Source: Maribellus sp. YY47 (GTDB taxonomy: Bacteria; Bacteroidota; Bacteroidia; Bacteroidales; Prolixibacteraceae). Taken from it: a stretch of 64,000 nucleotides of DNA. Shown here piece after piece: positions 54,223-63,875 of the stretch (positions are counted from its first letter, which is position 1; the number at the start of each line of letters is the position of its first letter). The notes below the pieces were generated by a model. That model saw nothing but the letters and a program-made list of their open reading frames with translations. It made no database searches and had not been told where the DNA came from. Where the stretch lies: assembly GCF_023111095.1 (NCBI RefSeq), contig NZ_JALGYW010000023.1, forward strand, positions 17,886 to 81,885. The letters run 5' to 3'. The position numbers and the translations under genes are program-made.

Positions 54223-54411
54223 ACGATTTTGTCGGATGTAAACGGCGGATTTTTACATTCGAAACACAAGAGGACCAAAGTTTAAGATTGAACCCTGATA
54301 AATCGCTCAAATTTCATACTGACGGGCACATCCAACAATAACATACTGTACAACAATATGATAGAACCTATATTTTTCGTAACTTAAATACAAACAAATA
54401 AAACCAATAAA

Positions 54412-55767
54412 ATGAATGCCAAAAACAGTCAGTCATTTGTCGATGACTTTATGAACTACGTGAAAAGCAAAGATCCCAGGCAACCCGAATTCCATCAGGC
54501 TGTACACGAAGTAGTTGAGTCTCTCGCCGACTATCTTTTGGACAATCCACGGTATCTTCATGCAAGAATACTTGAACGTTTGGTAGAGCCCGAACGCATC
54601 ATACAATTCCGGGTTCCCTGGATCGACGACCGGGGAAAGATTCAAATCAACCGCGGTTTCAGAGTGGAAATGAACAGCGCCATTGGTCCCTACAAAGGCG
54701 GCTTGCGCTTTCACCCCACCGTTAACCAAAGCATTCTGAAATTCCTGGCCTTTGAACAGGTTCTGAAAAACAGCCTTACCTCCCTCCCCATGGGCGGAGG
54801 AAAAGGAGGGTCCGACTTTGATCCGAAAAACAAGTCTGATAACGAGGTGATGCGTTTTTGCCAGAGTTTTATGACCGAACTCTCCCGCCATATCGGAGCC
54901 TATACCGATGTACCGGCCGGTGACATTGGCGTTGGCGGTCGCGAAATCGGATTTCTTTTTGGACAATACAAACGCATCCGGAATGAGTTTACCGGAGTGC
55001 TGACCGGGAAAGGAGTTGAATGGGGTGGATCATTGATTCGTCCTGAAGCAACCGGTTACGGAGCTGTTTATTTTGCCAAGGAAATGATGAGCACCCGGGG
55101 AGAAAGCTTTGCAGGAAAAATTGTTTGCATCTCCGGATCAGGAAATGTGGCTCAGTATGCTTGTGAAAAAGTAATTGAACTAGGAGGGAAAGTGGTTACA
55201 CTCTCCGATTCGAGTGGTGCGATTTATGATCCCGACGGGATCGATACTGAAAAACTCGCTTATGTGATGGAACTCAAAAATATACACCGCGGAAGAATTC
55301 GCGAATATGCTGATAAATACGGAGTGCAGTACATGAAAGGGCAACGCCCGTGGAGCATAAAATGCGATGTGGCACTCCCCTGTGCTACCGAAAACGAAAT
55401 CAACAAGGAAGAAGCTGAGATACTGACAAGAAATGGCTGTTTTGTGGTAGCAGAAGGTGCCAACATGCCAAGTACGGAAGAAGCAGTACGTCACTTTATA
55501 AACACAAAAATCCTCTTTGGTCCGGGAAAAGCGGCCAATGCCGGAGGAGTAGCGGTTTCGGGTTTGGAGATGACTCAAAACAGTATGCGCCTCGCCTGGA
55601 GCAGAAAGGAAGTAGACGACAAGCTCCATTCCATCATGTGCAACATTCACGAAATGTGTGTGAAATATGGCAAGACTACACACGACTTTACCAATTATGT
55701 TAAAGGAGCCAACATTGGAGGCTTTGTAAAAGTGGCCAATTCTATGATTGCTCAGGGTCTTGTATAA
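54412..55767 (+). CDS. gdhA: Glutamate dehydrogenase, hexameric
   Basis: A 451-residue type I GDH that forms glutamate from 2-oxoglutarate and ammonia. Substrate-binding GPYKGGLRFHP, catalytic LPMGGGKGGSDFDPK, DVPAGDIGVGGREIGF and the dinucleotide fold GSGNVAQYACEK are all present. The length and sequence match the NADP-dependent anabolic class, but the coenzyme cannot be set by eye. Monocistronic, with a terminator after the stop. Confidence 0.96.
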   Translation: MNAKNSQSFVDDFMNYVKSKDPRQPEFHQAVHEVVESLADYLLDNPRYLHARILERLVEPERIIQFRVPWIDDRGKIQINRGFRVEMNSAIGPYKGGLRFHPTVNQSILKFLAFEQVLKNSLTSLPMGGGKGGSDFDPKNKSDNEVMRFCQSFMTELSRHIGAYTDVPAGDIGVGGREIGFLFGQYKRIRNEFTGVLTGKGVEWGGSLIRPEATGYGAVYFAKEMMSTRGESFAGKIVCISGSGNVAQYACEKVIELGGKVVTLSDSSGAIYDPDGIDTEKLAYVMELKNIHRGRIREYADKYGVQYMKGQRPWSIKCDVALPCATENEINKEEAEILTRNGCFVVAEGANMPSTEEAVRHFINTKILFGPGKAANAGGVAVSGLEMTQNSMRLAWSRKEVDDKLHSIMCNIHEMCVKYGKTTHDFTNYVKGANIGGFVKVANSMIAQGLV

Positions 55768-55791
55768 CATCTGCTTAACTGTTTATATATG

Positions 55792-55825
55792 AAAAGTCCG
55801 GGTTCTTTTGGAATCGGACTTTTTC
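55792..55825 (+). terminator. Terminator of gdhA
   Basis: AAAAGTCCG (55792-55800) pairs with CGGACTTTT (55815-55823), followed by T residues. Confidence 0.75.
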
Positions 55826-55860
55826 TTGATGCCCGACAGGCCGGATCAAGAGGTATGATT

Positions 55861-55891
55861 TTTGTACCAGTCGCGCAGAATTGTACTTTTG
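55861..55891 (+). promoter_or_regulatory. Consensus promoter of the TonB-receptor gene
   Basis: TTTG (55861-55864), a 19-nt spacer, TACTTTTG (55884-55891): perfect Bacteroidota consensus. The predicted start at about 55898 falls just before a 17-codon frame at 55900-55953, which ends 36 nt before the receptor ATG. Confidence 0.8.
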
Positions 55892-55989
55892 CGCAAAACA
55901 TGAATACCGGAAAAATGACCACGGGAAAAAGCATCCTATCGCGAATATCCTAATGATCAGCATCATTATTAAAGAAACTACATAACCGT

Positions 55990-58389
55990 ATGAAACATTT
56001 TTACATTGTTCTACTTTTTCTATTTTTCACGCAAACCATCAATGCTCAGCATTATGTAAAAATAACCGACAGCAAATCGGGAGCGCCGATTGAAGGCGTT
56101 GTTCTGCTTTCGGATCATTTTTCGGTTCAATCGGATGAAAACGGGAGCGTCGACATTGCAGGTTTTCATGCGGATGAAAAAATCCTGTTTAAACACTCAT
56201 CGTATCTGTCGCTCACCCTTACCAAAGAAAAAATAGAAAAGCAGGGTAATGTGGTAGTTCTCGTGGAAAACCCGGTGCGATTGGACGAGATCGTGGTTTC
56301 GGTAAACCGCTGGGAACAATCCAGGGCAGAAGTTCCTCAGAGCATTGTGTCAATTCCGGCAACCGATATCCTGCACTACAATCCTCAAACTACGGCCGAC
56401 CTGCTTGGCACAGGCCATGGAATTTTCATTCAAAAAAGCCAGATGGGTGGCGGTAGTCCGATGATCCGCGGTTTTGCAGCCAACCGTCTTTTGATTGTTG
56501 TGGACGGAATCAGAATGAATAATGCCATTTACCGGAGTGGGAACCTGCAAAACGTCATTTCCATCGATGCCAACAGTCTCGAAAACACCGAGGTGATACT
56601 CGGGCCGGGAACCGTAATTTACGGCAGCGATGCACTGGGCGGAGTAATGAGTTTCAACACACTCACTCCCCGGCTATCCACTTCTGACAAAGCCAGTTCA
56701 TCCGGAAAGATTTTCACCCGCTACTCAAGCGCCAACGCCGAGAAAACCATCCACGGCACCTACAATTGGGGCGACGAAAAGTGGGCCGCGGTGCTTAGTA
56801 CCACCTATACCGATTACGACGATCTTCGGATGGGACGTCACGGCCCCGATGAATACCTTCGCCCGGAATATGTTTCAAATGCCAAGTTTGAAGGAACCGA
56901 CAAAATTATTTTCAACGATAACGATAAAATTCAGAAATACACCGGCTACAGTCAATTCAACATCTTAGGAAAGGTTCGTTACCGTCCGTCAGAAAAGTTT
57001 GATTTGTTGCTGAGTGCCAATCTTTCGGAAACCGGAGACATCCCCCGTTACGACCGGCTGATCGTTTACCGGAACAACAAACTCCGGTATGGAGAATGGT
57101 ACTACGGGCCTCAGGGTTGGTCGATGTTTAGCGGACAGTTGGTTCTTCATCCCAACAGTGGTCTGGCCGACAAAATAAACATCCAAACGGCTTTTCAGAA
57201 ATACGAAGAAAGCAGGTACGACCGCGCCATTAATAAAGCCGACCGAAACGGACGCAAGGAAAACCTCTCCATCTTTTCCGCAAATTTTGACGCAGCCAAA
57301 TACTTCGACAAGCAAAATGAATTCTTTTATGGGCTGGAATCGTATTACAATCTCATCGACTCAAAAGGAACGGTTTATAACCTGTTAACCGGAAATACAG
57401 AATCCATTCCTTCGCGCTACCCCGGCGATTCCGATTACGGAAGTGCAGCAGCCTATGTAATGTACAAGCACAAGTGGGCCGACAAATTCATACTGCAGGC
57501 CGGAACAAGATACACCTACACCTGGATGAGCGGGGATTTCAGCCAGCAGGATTATGGCTTCCCGTTCGAGGGTTTTAACATGAAAAATTCGGCCCTGATC
57601 GGAAACCTGGGATTTGTATGGCACCCCTCATCAGACTGGCAGATCAACCTGGACGCATCCACCGGATTCCGTTCACCCAACATCGACGATGTTGCCAAGG
57701 TTTTTGACTCTGAACCCGGGAATGTGATCGTCCCCAATCCCGACCTCAAGCCGGAATACTCCCGCACCCTTGATGTGGAAATCAAAAAGACTTTTGCTGA
57801 AAGGGCCAGTTTGGAAGTAGGTGCGTTTTACACCCGCCTGAAAGATGCCATGGTACGCAGAGATTACAACGGGCTGGGAGTTGATTCAATTTTATACGAT
57901 GGAACACTGAGCAAGGTGGAAGCGCTGGTAAATGCCGATGCAGCCGATATTTACGGAGGTTCTGTAGCTTTCGAATTTATCTTTTCCCCGCACCTTTACA
58001 CCAAACACGACCTTACCATTACTATGGGAGAGGATTCTGACGGATACCCGGTGCGGCATGCTCCGCCAACCTTTGGAAGCTCGCACCTGATTTATGAAAA
58101 CCACCGCTGGTTTGCCGATCTGTATGTCATGTATAACGGGGAAATTGCCTTTGAAGACCTGGCGCCGTCGGAACAGGACAAGCCTTACTTGTACGCCATC
58201 GACAAAAACGGAAATCCGTATGCGCCTTCGTGGTGGACGCTTAATCTGAAATCGAATTATAAAATTCACCCGAAAATAACATTGAGTGCCGGGGTGGAAA
58301 ACATCTTCGACAAACGATACCGCCCCTACTCTTCGGGGGTGGTAGCCCCGGGAGTAAATTTTATATTCTCGGCTTTGTTTAAAATTTAA
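55990..58389 (+). CDS. TonB-dependent receptor, haemin/haemoglobin-type
   Basis: 799 residues. The signal peptide ends QTINAQ (20). A short carboxypeptidase-regulatory-like domain (about 21-95) is followed by the plug (VSVNRWEQSRAEVPQSI, SPMIRGFAANRLLIVVDGIRMNN) and a 22-strand barrel. FRSPNIDDV and NPDLKPEYSR are typical of the haem-receptor branch. C-terminal strand ends in FSALFKI. It imports a large nutrient, perhaps haem or a siderophore, which would suit an organism with 33 haem sites in one operon (inference). Confidence 0.9.
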   Translation: MKHFYIVLLFLFFTQTINAQHYVKITDSKSGAPIEGVVLLSDHFSVQSDENGSVDIAGFHADEKILFKHSSYLSLTLTKEKIEKQGNVVVLVENPVRLDEIVVSVNRWEQSRAEVPQSIVSIPATDILHYNPQTTADLLGTGHGIFIQKSQMGGGSPMIRGFAANRLLIVVDGIRMNNAIYRSGNLQNVISIDANSLENTEVILGPGTVIYGSDALGGVMSFNTLTPRLSTSDKASSSGKIFTRYSSANAEKTIHGTYNWGDEKWAAVLSTTYTDYDDLRMGRHGPDEYLRPEYVSNAKFEGTDKIIFNDNDKIQKYTGYSQFNILGKVRYRPSEKFDLLLSANLSETGDIPRYDRLIVYRNNKLRYGEWYYGPQGWSMFSGQLVLHPNSGLADKINIQTAFQKYEESRYDRAINKADRNGRKENLSIFSANFDAAKYFDKQNEFFYGLESYYNLIDSKGTVYNLLTGNTESIPSRYPGDSDYGSAAAYVMYKHKWADKFILQAGTRYTYTWMSGDFSQQDYGFPFEGFNMKNSALIGNLGFVWHPSSDWQINLDASTGFRSPNIDDVAKVFDSEPGNVIVPNPDLKPEYSRTLDVEIKKTFAERASLEVGAFYTRLKDAMVRRDYNGLGVDSILYDGTLSKVEALVNADAADIYGGSVAFEFIFSPHLYTKHDLTITMGEDSDGYPVRHAPPTFGSSHLIYENHRWFADLYVMYNGEIAFEDLAPSEQDKPYLYAIDKNGNPYAPSWWTLNLKSNYKIHPKITLSAGVENIFDKRYRPYSSGVVAPGVNFIFSALFKI

Positions 58390-58551
58390 CGGAAGAAGCT
58401 CTTTTAAAAGGAGATGGAATCGATGTTGTATTCGTTATGATCAAAATAATCGATTTTCTCCGGCACTAAAAAAAATCATTTGCCGTTTATAAAACAGTAA
58501 GGCAAAAAATCGTTGAGGTTTTTTAACTTATTTAATTCTGTATTACCTTCA

Positions 58552-58579
58552 AGAGGGATGGTTGCATCCCTCTTTTTTT
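58552..58579 (+). terminator. Terminator upstream of the glycosylase gene
   Basis: A perfect 9-bp stem, AGAGGGATG / CATCCCTCT, with a GTTG loop and T7. It ends only 11 nt before the next ATG (58591). Confidence 0.8.
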
Positions 58580-58590
58580 ATTTTTACAGG

Positions 58591-59226
58591 ATGAAGAAAA
58601 TCGGGGACGAAAATGAATTCAAACAACTTTGCGATCATTGCCTGGAGTTGGAGCCTAAGCTGGAAGCAGTAATCAAAGAATTTGACTACCCTCCTTTCTG
58701 GCACCGCGATCCGAATTTCGCCACGCTGGTACTTACCATCCTTGAACAACAAGTGTCGCTGGCATCGGCAAAAGCCGCCTTTGTGCGCCTGCAGGAGCGA
58801 ATCGGCGAAATCACCCCGGAAAACATTTTGCTGCTGAGTGACGACGAACTGCGTTCGTGCTATTTCAGCCGGCAAAAAACCATCTACACCCGGCAACTTG
58901 CCCGCGAGCTTGTCGAAGGAAAGCTGGATCTTGAAGCGCTGAATAAACTCCCCGAAGAAAGCATCAGAGAACGGCTGCTTCAGTTAAAAGGCATCGGGCA
59001 CTGGACCGTTGACATGTACGCACTGATGAGTTTGCATTTCGCTGATATTTTCCCTCCCGGCGACCTGGCCACCATTAAAGCAGTGTACGAATTAAAACTG
59101 GTTTCTCCCGAAGCATCAAAAGAAGAAATCATTCGATACATGGAAAAATTTAGCCCCTACCGTTCGGTGGCTACTTATATTTTATGGCATTCGTACATTC
59201 AGCGGCGCAAGCTAACCCTGGAATAA
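58591..59226 (+). CDS. DNA-3-methyladenine glycosylase (AlkA-like, HhH-GPD)
   Basis: 211 residues. The helix-hairpin-helix LLQLKGIGHWTVDMYAL is followed by FPPGDLATIK, which holds the catalytic Asp of the HhH-GPD family. No Fe-S loop follows, so it is AlkA/MPG2-like rather than Nth/MutY. It removes alkylated purines from DNA. The frame is open from 58513, but the terminator lies inside that extension, so ATG 58591 was chosen. Confidence 0.9.
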   Translation: MKKIGDENEFKQLCDHCLELEPKLEAVIKEFDYPPFWHRDPNFATLVLTILEQQVSLASAKAAFVRLQERIGEITPENILLLSDDELRSCYFSRQKTIYTRQLARELVEGKLDLEALNKLPEESIRERLLQLKGIGHWTVDMYALMSLHFADIFPPGDLATIKAVYELKLVSPEASKEEIIRYMEKFSPYRSVATYILWHSYIQRRKLTLE

Positions 59227-59230
59227 AGGA

Positions 59231-59261
59231 TTTTCCGATCCAAACAATTTTTGTAGCTTTG
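59231..59261 (+). promoter_or_regulatory. Promoter of the cyclophilin gene
   Basis: TTTT (59231-59234), a 19-nt spacer, TAGCTTTG (59254-59261, exact -7 consensus); 5' leader about 15 nt. Confidence 0.55.
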
Positions 59262-59282
59262 AGATTCAACAACCGATAAAAC

Positions 59283-60113
59283 ATGAATCGTTTTCGCTGC
59301 GCCATTCTTCTGCTGGCATTTTTTACTGCCTGTACTTCTTCGAACAAAAAAACACAGGATCCCCAAATAGTGAAAGTAGAACTGAGCACCGACATGGGGA
59401 ATGTGATTCTCGAACTCTCGAATGAAACGCCCCTCCATCGCGACAATTTTGTAAAACTTGTAAACGACGGATATTTCGACGGCATGCTTTTTCACCGGGT
59501 GATCAACGGTTTTGGCATCCAGTCGGGCGACCCTGACAGCAAAACGGCCGCACCGGGAGATACTCTCGGGAACGGAGGTCCGGGATATACGATTCCTTCA
59601 GAAATCAATGGAACACTCTATCATAAACGGGGCGCCATTCTGGCCGCACGCGACAATAATCCGGCAAGAGCCTCATCGGGTTCGCAATTCTTTATTGTGC
59701 AGGGAAAAGTTCAAACCGACAGCATCTTAAACCTGGCCGAAAAAAGAATCAATGGCTGGCTCGCGGAACATGCCTTTATCAACGATCCTCACCACAAAAC
59801 CTTACGCGATGCCCTGCAACTCGCCATCGATAGCGAAGACGAAAAACAACTTTCGACCTTGAGCGACAGTATAAAAGCCGGTGCCGAAAATTATTCCGAT
59901 TTTGAGCGATATTCCATCCCTGAGGCTCACCGCGAAGTTTACAAGACCTCGGGAGGCGCTCCGCACCTTGATCAGAACTACACGGTTTTTGGAGAAGTCA
60001 TAAAAGGAATGAATGTGGTAGATTCGATCGCCACACTTCCGGTCGATCCGCTTGCCCGTCCGTTATCCGACATTCGGATCATCTCCGCCAAAATTCTAGC
60101 CGATGAAAATTGA
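59283..60113 (+). CDS. Peptidyl-prolyl cis-trans isomerase (cyclophilin), lipoprotein
   Basis: 276 residues with an SPII signal (FFTAC, Cys17). Cyclophilin core with DNFVKLVNDGYFDGMLFHRVINGFGIQSGD and, further on, ASSGSQFFIVQ. An insertion of about 80 residues (150-230, mostly helical, with ADS/SDSIKA) separates this from the last core strands (YTVFGEVIKGMNVVDSIA). It folds exported proteins. The next ORF overlaps its end by 11 nt, so the two are translationally linked. Confidence 0.92.
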   Translation: MNRFRCAILLLAFFTACTSSNKKTQDPQIVKVELSTDMGNVILELSNETPLHRDNFVKLVNDGYFDGMLFHRVINGFGIQSGDPDSKTAAPGDTLGNGGPGYTIPSEINGTLYHKRGAILAARDNNPARASSGSQFFIVQGKVQTDSILNLAEKRINGWLAEHAFINDPHHKTLRDALQLAIDSEDEKQLSTLSDSIKAGAENYSDFERYSIPEAHREVYKTSGGAPHLDQNYTVFGEVIKGMNVVDSIATLPVDPLARPLSDIRIISAKILADEN

Positions 60114-60576
60114 CAATAAAATATCGTACTTTTTAACCGGCCCGTATATTTTCTTCGGTTTCATGTTTGTGCCGGGAGTTGTTTTAGGCATCCAAAATCA
60201 CCTGACCATTATCACTGTAGTCTGCGTCATCGCTATGATTTATCTGTTCTCGACCTATTCAGGCGTGGAAATTGATACCGGACAAAAAAAATTCAGAAAC
60301 TACAACAACCAATTTGGGTTGTTTAAGACCGGACAATGGCACTCGCTCGACGAATACATCGGGGTTACGCTCGTACCACTGCGGAAGGTTTACACCATGT
60401 ACAGCCGGTCCAACAGAAGTAATACTTCCCACAAAACAGAATACCGTATTTACCTGGTAAACCGGGCCAAACGGCCTGCCATTCCCATAAAAAAATGCAA
60501 AACACAGGACGACGGATACAAATGCCTTGATGAATTTGCCATTTGGCTGCATAAACCGGTGTATTCTCCGAAATAG
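60103..60576 (+). CDS. Hypothetical two-TM membrane protein
   Basis: 157 residues. Two hydrophobic helices (about 9-31 and 34-52) are followed by a soluble cytosolic domain with YNNQFGLFKTGQWHSLDEYIGVTLVPLRK. No family recognised; the layout resembles small PH-like membrane proteins (inference). Overlaps the cyclophilin gene by 11 nt. Confidence 0.75.
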   Translation: MKIDNKISYFLTGPYIFFGFMFVPGVVLGIQNHLTIITVVCVIAMIYLFSTYSGVEIDTGQKKFRNYNNQFGLFKTGQWHSLDEYIGVTLVPLRKVYTMYSRSNRSNTSHKTEYRIYLVNRAKRPAIPIKKCKTQDDGYKCLDEFAIWLHKPVYSPK

Positions 60577-60620
60577 ACCCCTCCTGCTGTTCCGTCAAAA
60601 CAACTCTCCCTGAAAAACTG

Positions 60621-60652
60621 TTTAATCAGGCATATAAATCGTGCTATATTCG
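60621..60652 (+). promoter_or_regulatory. Candidate promoter of the second TonB-receptor gene
   Basis: TTTA (60621-60624), a 20-nt spacer, TATATTCG (60645-60652, one mismatch to TAnnTTTG). Confidence 0.45.
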
Positions 60653-60718
60653 TGACCGCAAAAATAATTGATCCTTGTTTTTCGTTTCATAGGTATTCGC
60701 TATCGTAAAATTGAATTC

Positions 60719-63346
60719 ATGAAGATAACCGGCCTTTTACTCATCCTTGTTATGCTGTCGACTACCGCTTTTGCGCAAACAAAAAAACGCGGAAAGGTAA
60801 AACGGAAATACCGCAACACTGAAGCAGTTACCAACGAAATGCCTTCGGTTTTTATCCGGGGATCGGTGTACGACGAAGATTACAATCCGCTGCCGGGCGC
60901 CACGGTTACCATCGATGGAACGGCAAAGGGCGTAAACACCAACGAAGACGGAGAATACATCATTTGGGGACTGGTGGAAGGCCGTACCCGTGTCCGGGTT
61001 TCATTTATCGGATACGAAACGCACACCGCCGACATCATTCTTCAAAAGGGACAAAACGTGAAGAATGTAATGTTGCCACTCGACAATATTCACCTGGAAC
61101 CGATTCTGGTTAGTGCTCAAAAACGCGAACAACAAATCCTCGATGTGCCAACCGCCATTAGTTCGGTAAGCGCTCAGACCATGGAACAATCGAACATTAC
61201 CGACCTGAGTCTGATGAGCGAATTCGTACCCGGGCTATACATTCCGGAACAGGGCGCCAACCGGCCGGGCTTTGTCATTCGAGGCCTCACCAGCGACGAA
61301 GTAAGCCCCAGCGCCCAGCCACGTGTTTCGGTGTATTTCAACAATGTTCCGATCAACCGTGCCAGTGGCGCCTCACTCGAATTGTATGACATGGATCGTG
61401 TGGAAGTTTTGAAAGGACCGCAAAACACCCTGTTTGGCAGAAGCGCCCAGGCCGGGGCGGTGCATTACGTCAGCAAAATGCCCACCGGCGAATTCAACGG
61501 AAGTCTCACCGCCGGATATGGAGATTATGGACAAAAAGAGGTGCGTGGTTTTGTCAACCTACCAGTGATAAAAGACAAACTGGCGGTGCGGGCAGCCGGC
61601 ATTTACAACTACCGCGACGGCTATGTTGAAAATACTTTTGGTGGCGACCTGATGGGAAAAGACACTTACGGAGGACGTTTTTCGGTTCGCTTCAAACCGG
61701 CGTGGAACCATAAATTAGACCTCGTTGTGAATTACCAGAAAGACGATACTCCGGGAATTGCCTTTATGCCCGACAGTCTGCCCAACACCAACGGCACCAT
61801 TGGGATATTCAGTGGCGTAGCGTCGCATGAACAGGGCACCAACCTGGGAACCGGAAAAGAGATTTTTGACGCCACGCTGAATTACCGCCTGTACATGAGT
61901 GAACACAATTACTGGACATCGATCACTTCGTACCGCACCAACGATGCTTCGGCGCGCTGGGACGGTGACGGAACAGCCTCGGCAGCCATCGACATGGCAG
62001 AAAATACGAGCGCCAGTCAGTTTTACCAGGAAATCAGGGGAAACTTCTCGCAAAACAGCAGCCTGAATGGCGTACTCGGGGCAAGCTACTGGCACGAAAC
62101 TGCCGACCAGAACTACTGGTTCTCGCCCAACGAACAGCAACTCGCCAATCTCATGTTGTCCAGTCCGCCCATGCCACTGGTTGACAACAACGGGCAACCG
62201 ATATCGATCAGTGTCATTCCCAATTACATTGCTGAACTCGACACTACCATTTATATTCCGCTCCCCACCAACCATCAGGAAGAAAATTACAGCAAGGCGA
62301 CCAATTCAGCCGTTGAAGGTTTTATTGATGTAAGCTATCAGTTAAGCCGGAAGTTTTTTGTTTCGGGTGGCGCGCGCATTGTTTACGACCATTACAAACT
62401 GGGGAATGAAGCCAGCATGACCGGCGGCGATTCTTCTGTTTTGGGCGGATACCTGGGCAATGCCCCCAATGTATTTTTCCGTCCGGGCGATTGGCAGGAG
62501 ATTAGCAAAACCACCTTGTCGTTTACTTATCGAGGAGGCTTGAAATACCGCTTTAACGAATACGGAAACCTCTTTGCCAATTATTCGCGCGGACGTCGTC
62601 CCAACGTATTGCAATTTACTTCAACCGGAGAAAAACAAGTACTGGATGCCGAAACGCTCGATAATTTCGAAGCCGGTTTTAAAGCCGCTTTCTTCGACCG
62701 CATTTACCTGGATGTAACCGGTTTTTATCAGCTCTACAAAAACTTTCAGACACGTGCCTGGGTGGCTAATGCTTCCACGGGCGAGTTTAATTACATCTCG
62801 AAAGACGGCGGACAAGCTACTTCATACGGGGCGGAAGCCAATCTTCGGGTAGCCGTTATTGAACAGCTTCACTTGTTTGCCAACTATGCCTGGCTAAAGA
62901 CCGAATTCGACTCCACGGATGTGGACGGGCAGCCCCAGGAATACTCCGGAAATGTGTTTAGCCTGGCGCCCGAACACAGCCTTAATGTTGGATTTCATGC
63001 ACAAGTAAATATTACGCCCACCATCAGGCTTTTTGTAACGCCATCGTATGCCTGGAAATCGCACATGTATTTCGAAGATGCCAGCACTCCGGGCCTCGAA
63101 CAGGATGCCTATGGCTTGCTGAACATCAACGGTGGACTGGAGTTGGAAGACCCGAATATTATCCTTTCGGTTTGGGGCAGCAATGTGCTGGACGAACAGT
63201 ATATTACCAGCGCCGGAAACACGGGAAGTTTGTTTGGGGTACCCACGTTTGTTCCCGGCCCACCAAAGATGATCGGCACCAAACTCACCTGGAATTTCAC
63301 CAAGAAACCAAAAGCCTATTTTAAGCGAAACAGAAGGAACAGATAA
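60719..63346 (+). CDS. TonB-dependent receptor with carboxypeptidase-regulatory-like domain
   Basis: 875 residues from ATG 60719 (the frame is open upstream to 60668). Signal peptide ends TAFAQ (20). The CarboxypepD_reg-like domain (FIRGSVYDEDYNPLPGATVTIDG, about 43-125) is followed by a plug (SAQKREQQILDVPTAISSVSAQ; VLKGPQNTLFGRSAQAGAVHYVSK) and the barrel. The plug words are those of the Cir/FecA-like iron-complex receptors. No SusD gene follows, so a polysaccharide role is less likely. The substrate is unknown. Confidence 0.9.
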   Translation: MKITGLLLILVMLSTTAFAQTKKRGKVKRKYRNTEAVTNEMPSVFIRGSVYDEDYNPLPGATVTIDGTAKGVNTNEDGEYIIWGLVEGRTRVRVSFIGYETHTADIILQKGQNVKNVMLPLDNIHLEPILVSAQKREQQILDVPTAISSVSAQTMEQSNITDLSLMSEFVPGLYIPEQGANRPGFVIRGLTSDEVSPSAQPRVSVYFNNVPINRASGASLELYDMDRVEVLKGPQNTLFGRSAQAGAVHYVSKMPTGEFNGSLTAGYGDYGQKEVRGFVNLPVIKDKLAVRAAGIYNYRDGYVENTFGGDLMGKDTYGGRFSVRFKPAWNHKLDLVVNYQKDDTPGIAFMPDSLPNTNGTIGIFSGVASHEQGTNLGTGKEIFDATLNYRLYMSEHNYWTSITSYRTNDASARWDGDGTASAAIDMAENTSASQFYQEIRGNFSQNSSLNGVLGASYWHETADQNYWFSPNEQQLANLMLSSPPMPLVDNNGQPISISVIPNYIAELDTTIYIPLPTNHQEENYSKATNSAVEGFIDVSYQLSRKFFVSGGARIVYDHYKLGNEASMTGGDSSVLGGYLGNAPNVFFRPGDWQEISKTTLSFTYRGGLKYRFNEYGNLFANYSRGRRPNVLQFTSTGEKQVLDAETLDNFEAGFKAAFFDRIYLDVTGFYQLYKNFQTRAWVANASTGEFNYISKDGGQATSYGAEANLRVAVIEQLHLFANYAWLKTEFDSTDVDGQPQEYSGNVFSLAPEHSLNVGFHAQVNITPTIRLFVTPSYAWKSHMYFEDASTPGLEQDAYGLLNINGGLELEDPNIILSVWGSNVLDEQYITSAGNTGSLFGVPTFVPGPPKMIGTKLTWNFTKKPKAYFKRNRRNR

Positions 63347-63427
63347 GTAAGCGTGCCGCAAAAGTAAATTTCAGGCAAAACACCTTTACTAAAAAGAATA
63401 CAAAAACAGAAACGGTCAAATCAGTTT

Positions 63428-63520
63428 TGCAAAAGTCCTGAAAGGACTAAACATGAGTAACCACCGGTATAGCCGGTGGTGGATGAAAGGCTGTATCTCA
63501 GCCCCGAAAGGGGTTGAACG
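63428..63520. repeat. REP-like cluster of three hairpins
   Basis: GTCCT gaa AGGAC (63435-63447), ACCACCGG tatag CCGGTGGT (63460-63480) and CAGCCCC gaaa GGGGTTG (63500-63516) follow each other, ending next to the truncated IS200-like gene, the usual place for REP elements mobilised by RAYT transposases. Confidence 0.7.
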
Positions 63521-63527
63521 AAGATCG

Positions 63528-63875
63528 TTACTTCAGGAAGTACTGCTCATCAATTTTAATGTTATGTTCTTCTAAAAGTCTTCGGAATTCTGCTTCAAAA
63601 GGCTCAGTTTTGTGGTGCCCTTCCTGATTTTTAATATAGTTTATCAGTTTGTCCTTATCCCAATACGAATAAGTTAATGCGGCATAACCATCGGCCCATC
63701 CAATAAAATTTGGGAAATGCCCGGATTCTTTTACCCAGATAGACGAAGCTGTTTTAATATCTCTGACAAAATCTGCTAATGCAACGGATGGATGAAGGTC
63801 TGTTAAAATATGAATATGCTCTTCCATACCGTTAATTCTGTACAAATGGCAATTTTTATTCTTTATTATTCCCCA
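63528..63875 (-). pseudogene. Truncated IS200/RAYT-type tyrosine transposase
   Basis: About 116 codons in one frame. The HUH motif EHIHIL is intact, and the catalytic Tyr is in YWDKDKLINYIKNQEGHH. Upstream, GIIKNKNCHLYRING still matches the family, but a TGA at 63876-63878 cuts it, and the expected N-terminal 35 or so residues (MANTYTQ-like) are absent from the remaining 120 nt. It is therefore a relic; the only in-frame starts are non-ATG or internal. Confidence 0.75.

Noticed and set aside
55826..55860. Hairpin CTTGAT-GCC / GGC-ATCAAG as a riboswitch
   Set aside because: It is upstream of the predicted transcription start and has no known riboswitch core.
63428..63520. Possible CRISPR repeats
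   Set aside because: Three different hairpins, not one repeat with spacers; fits REP elements.
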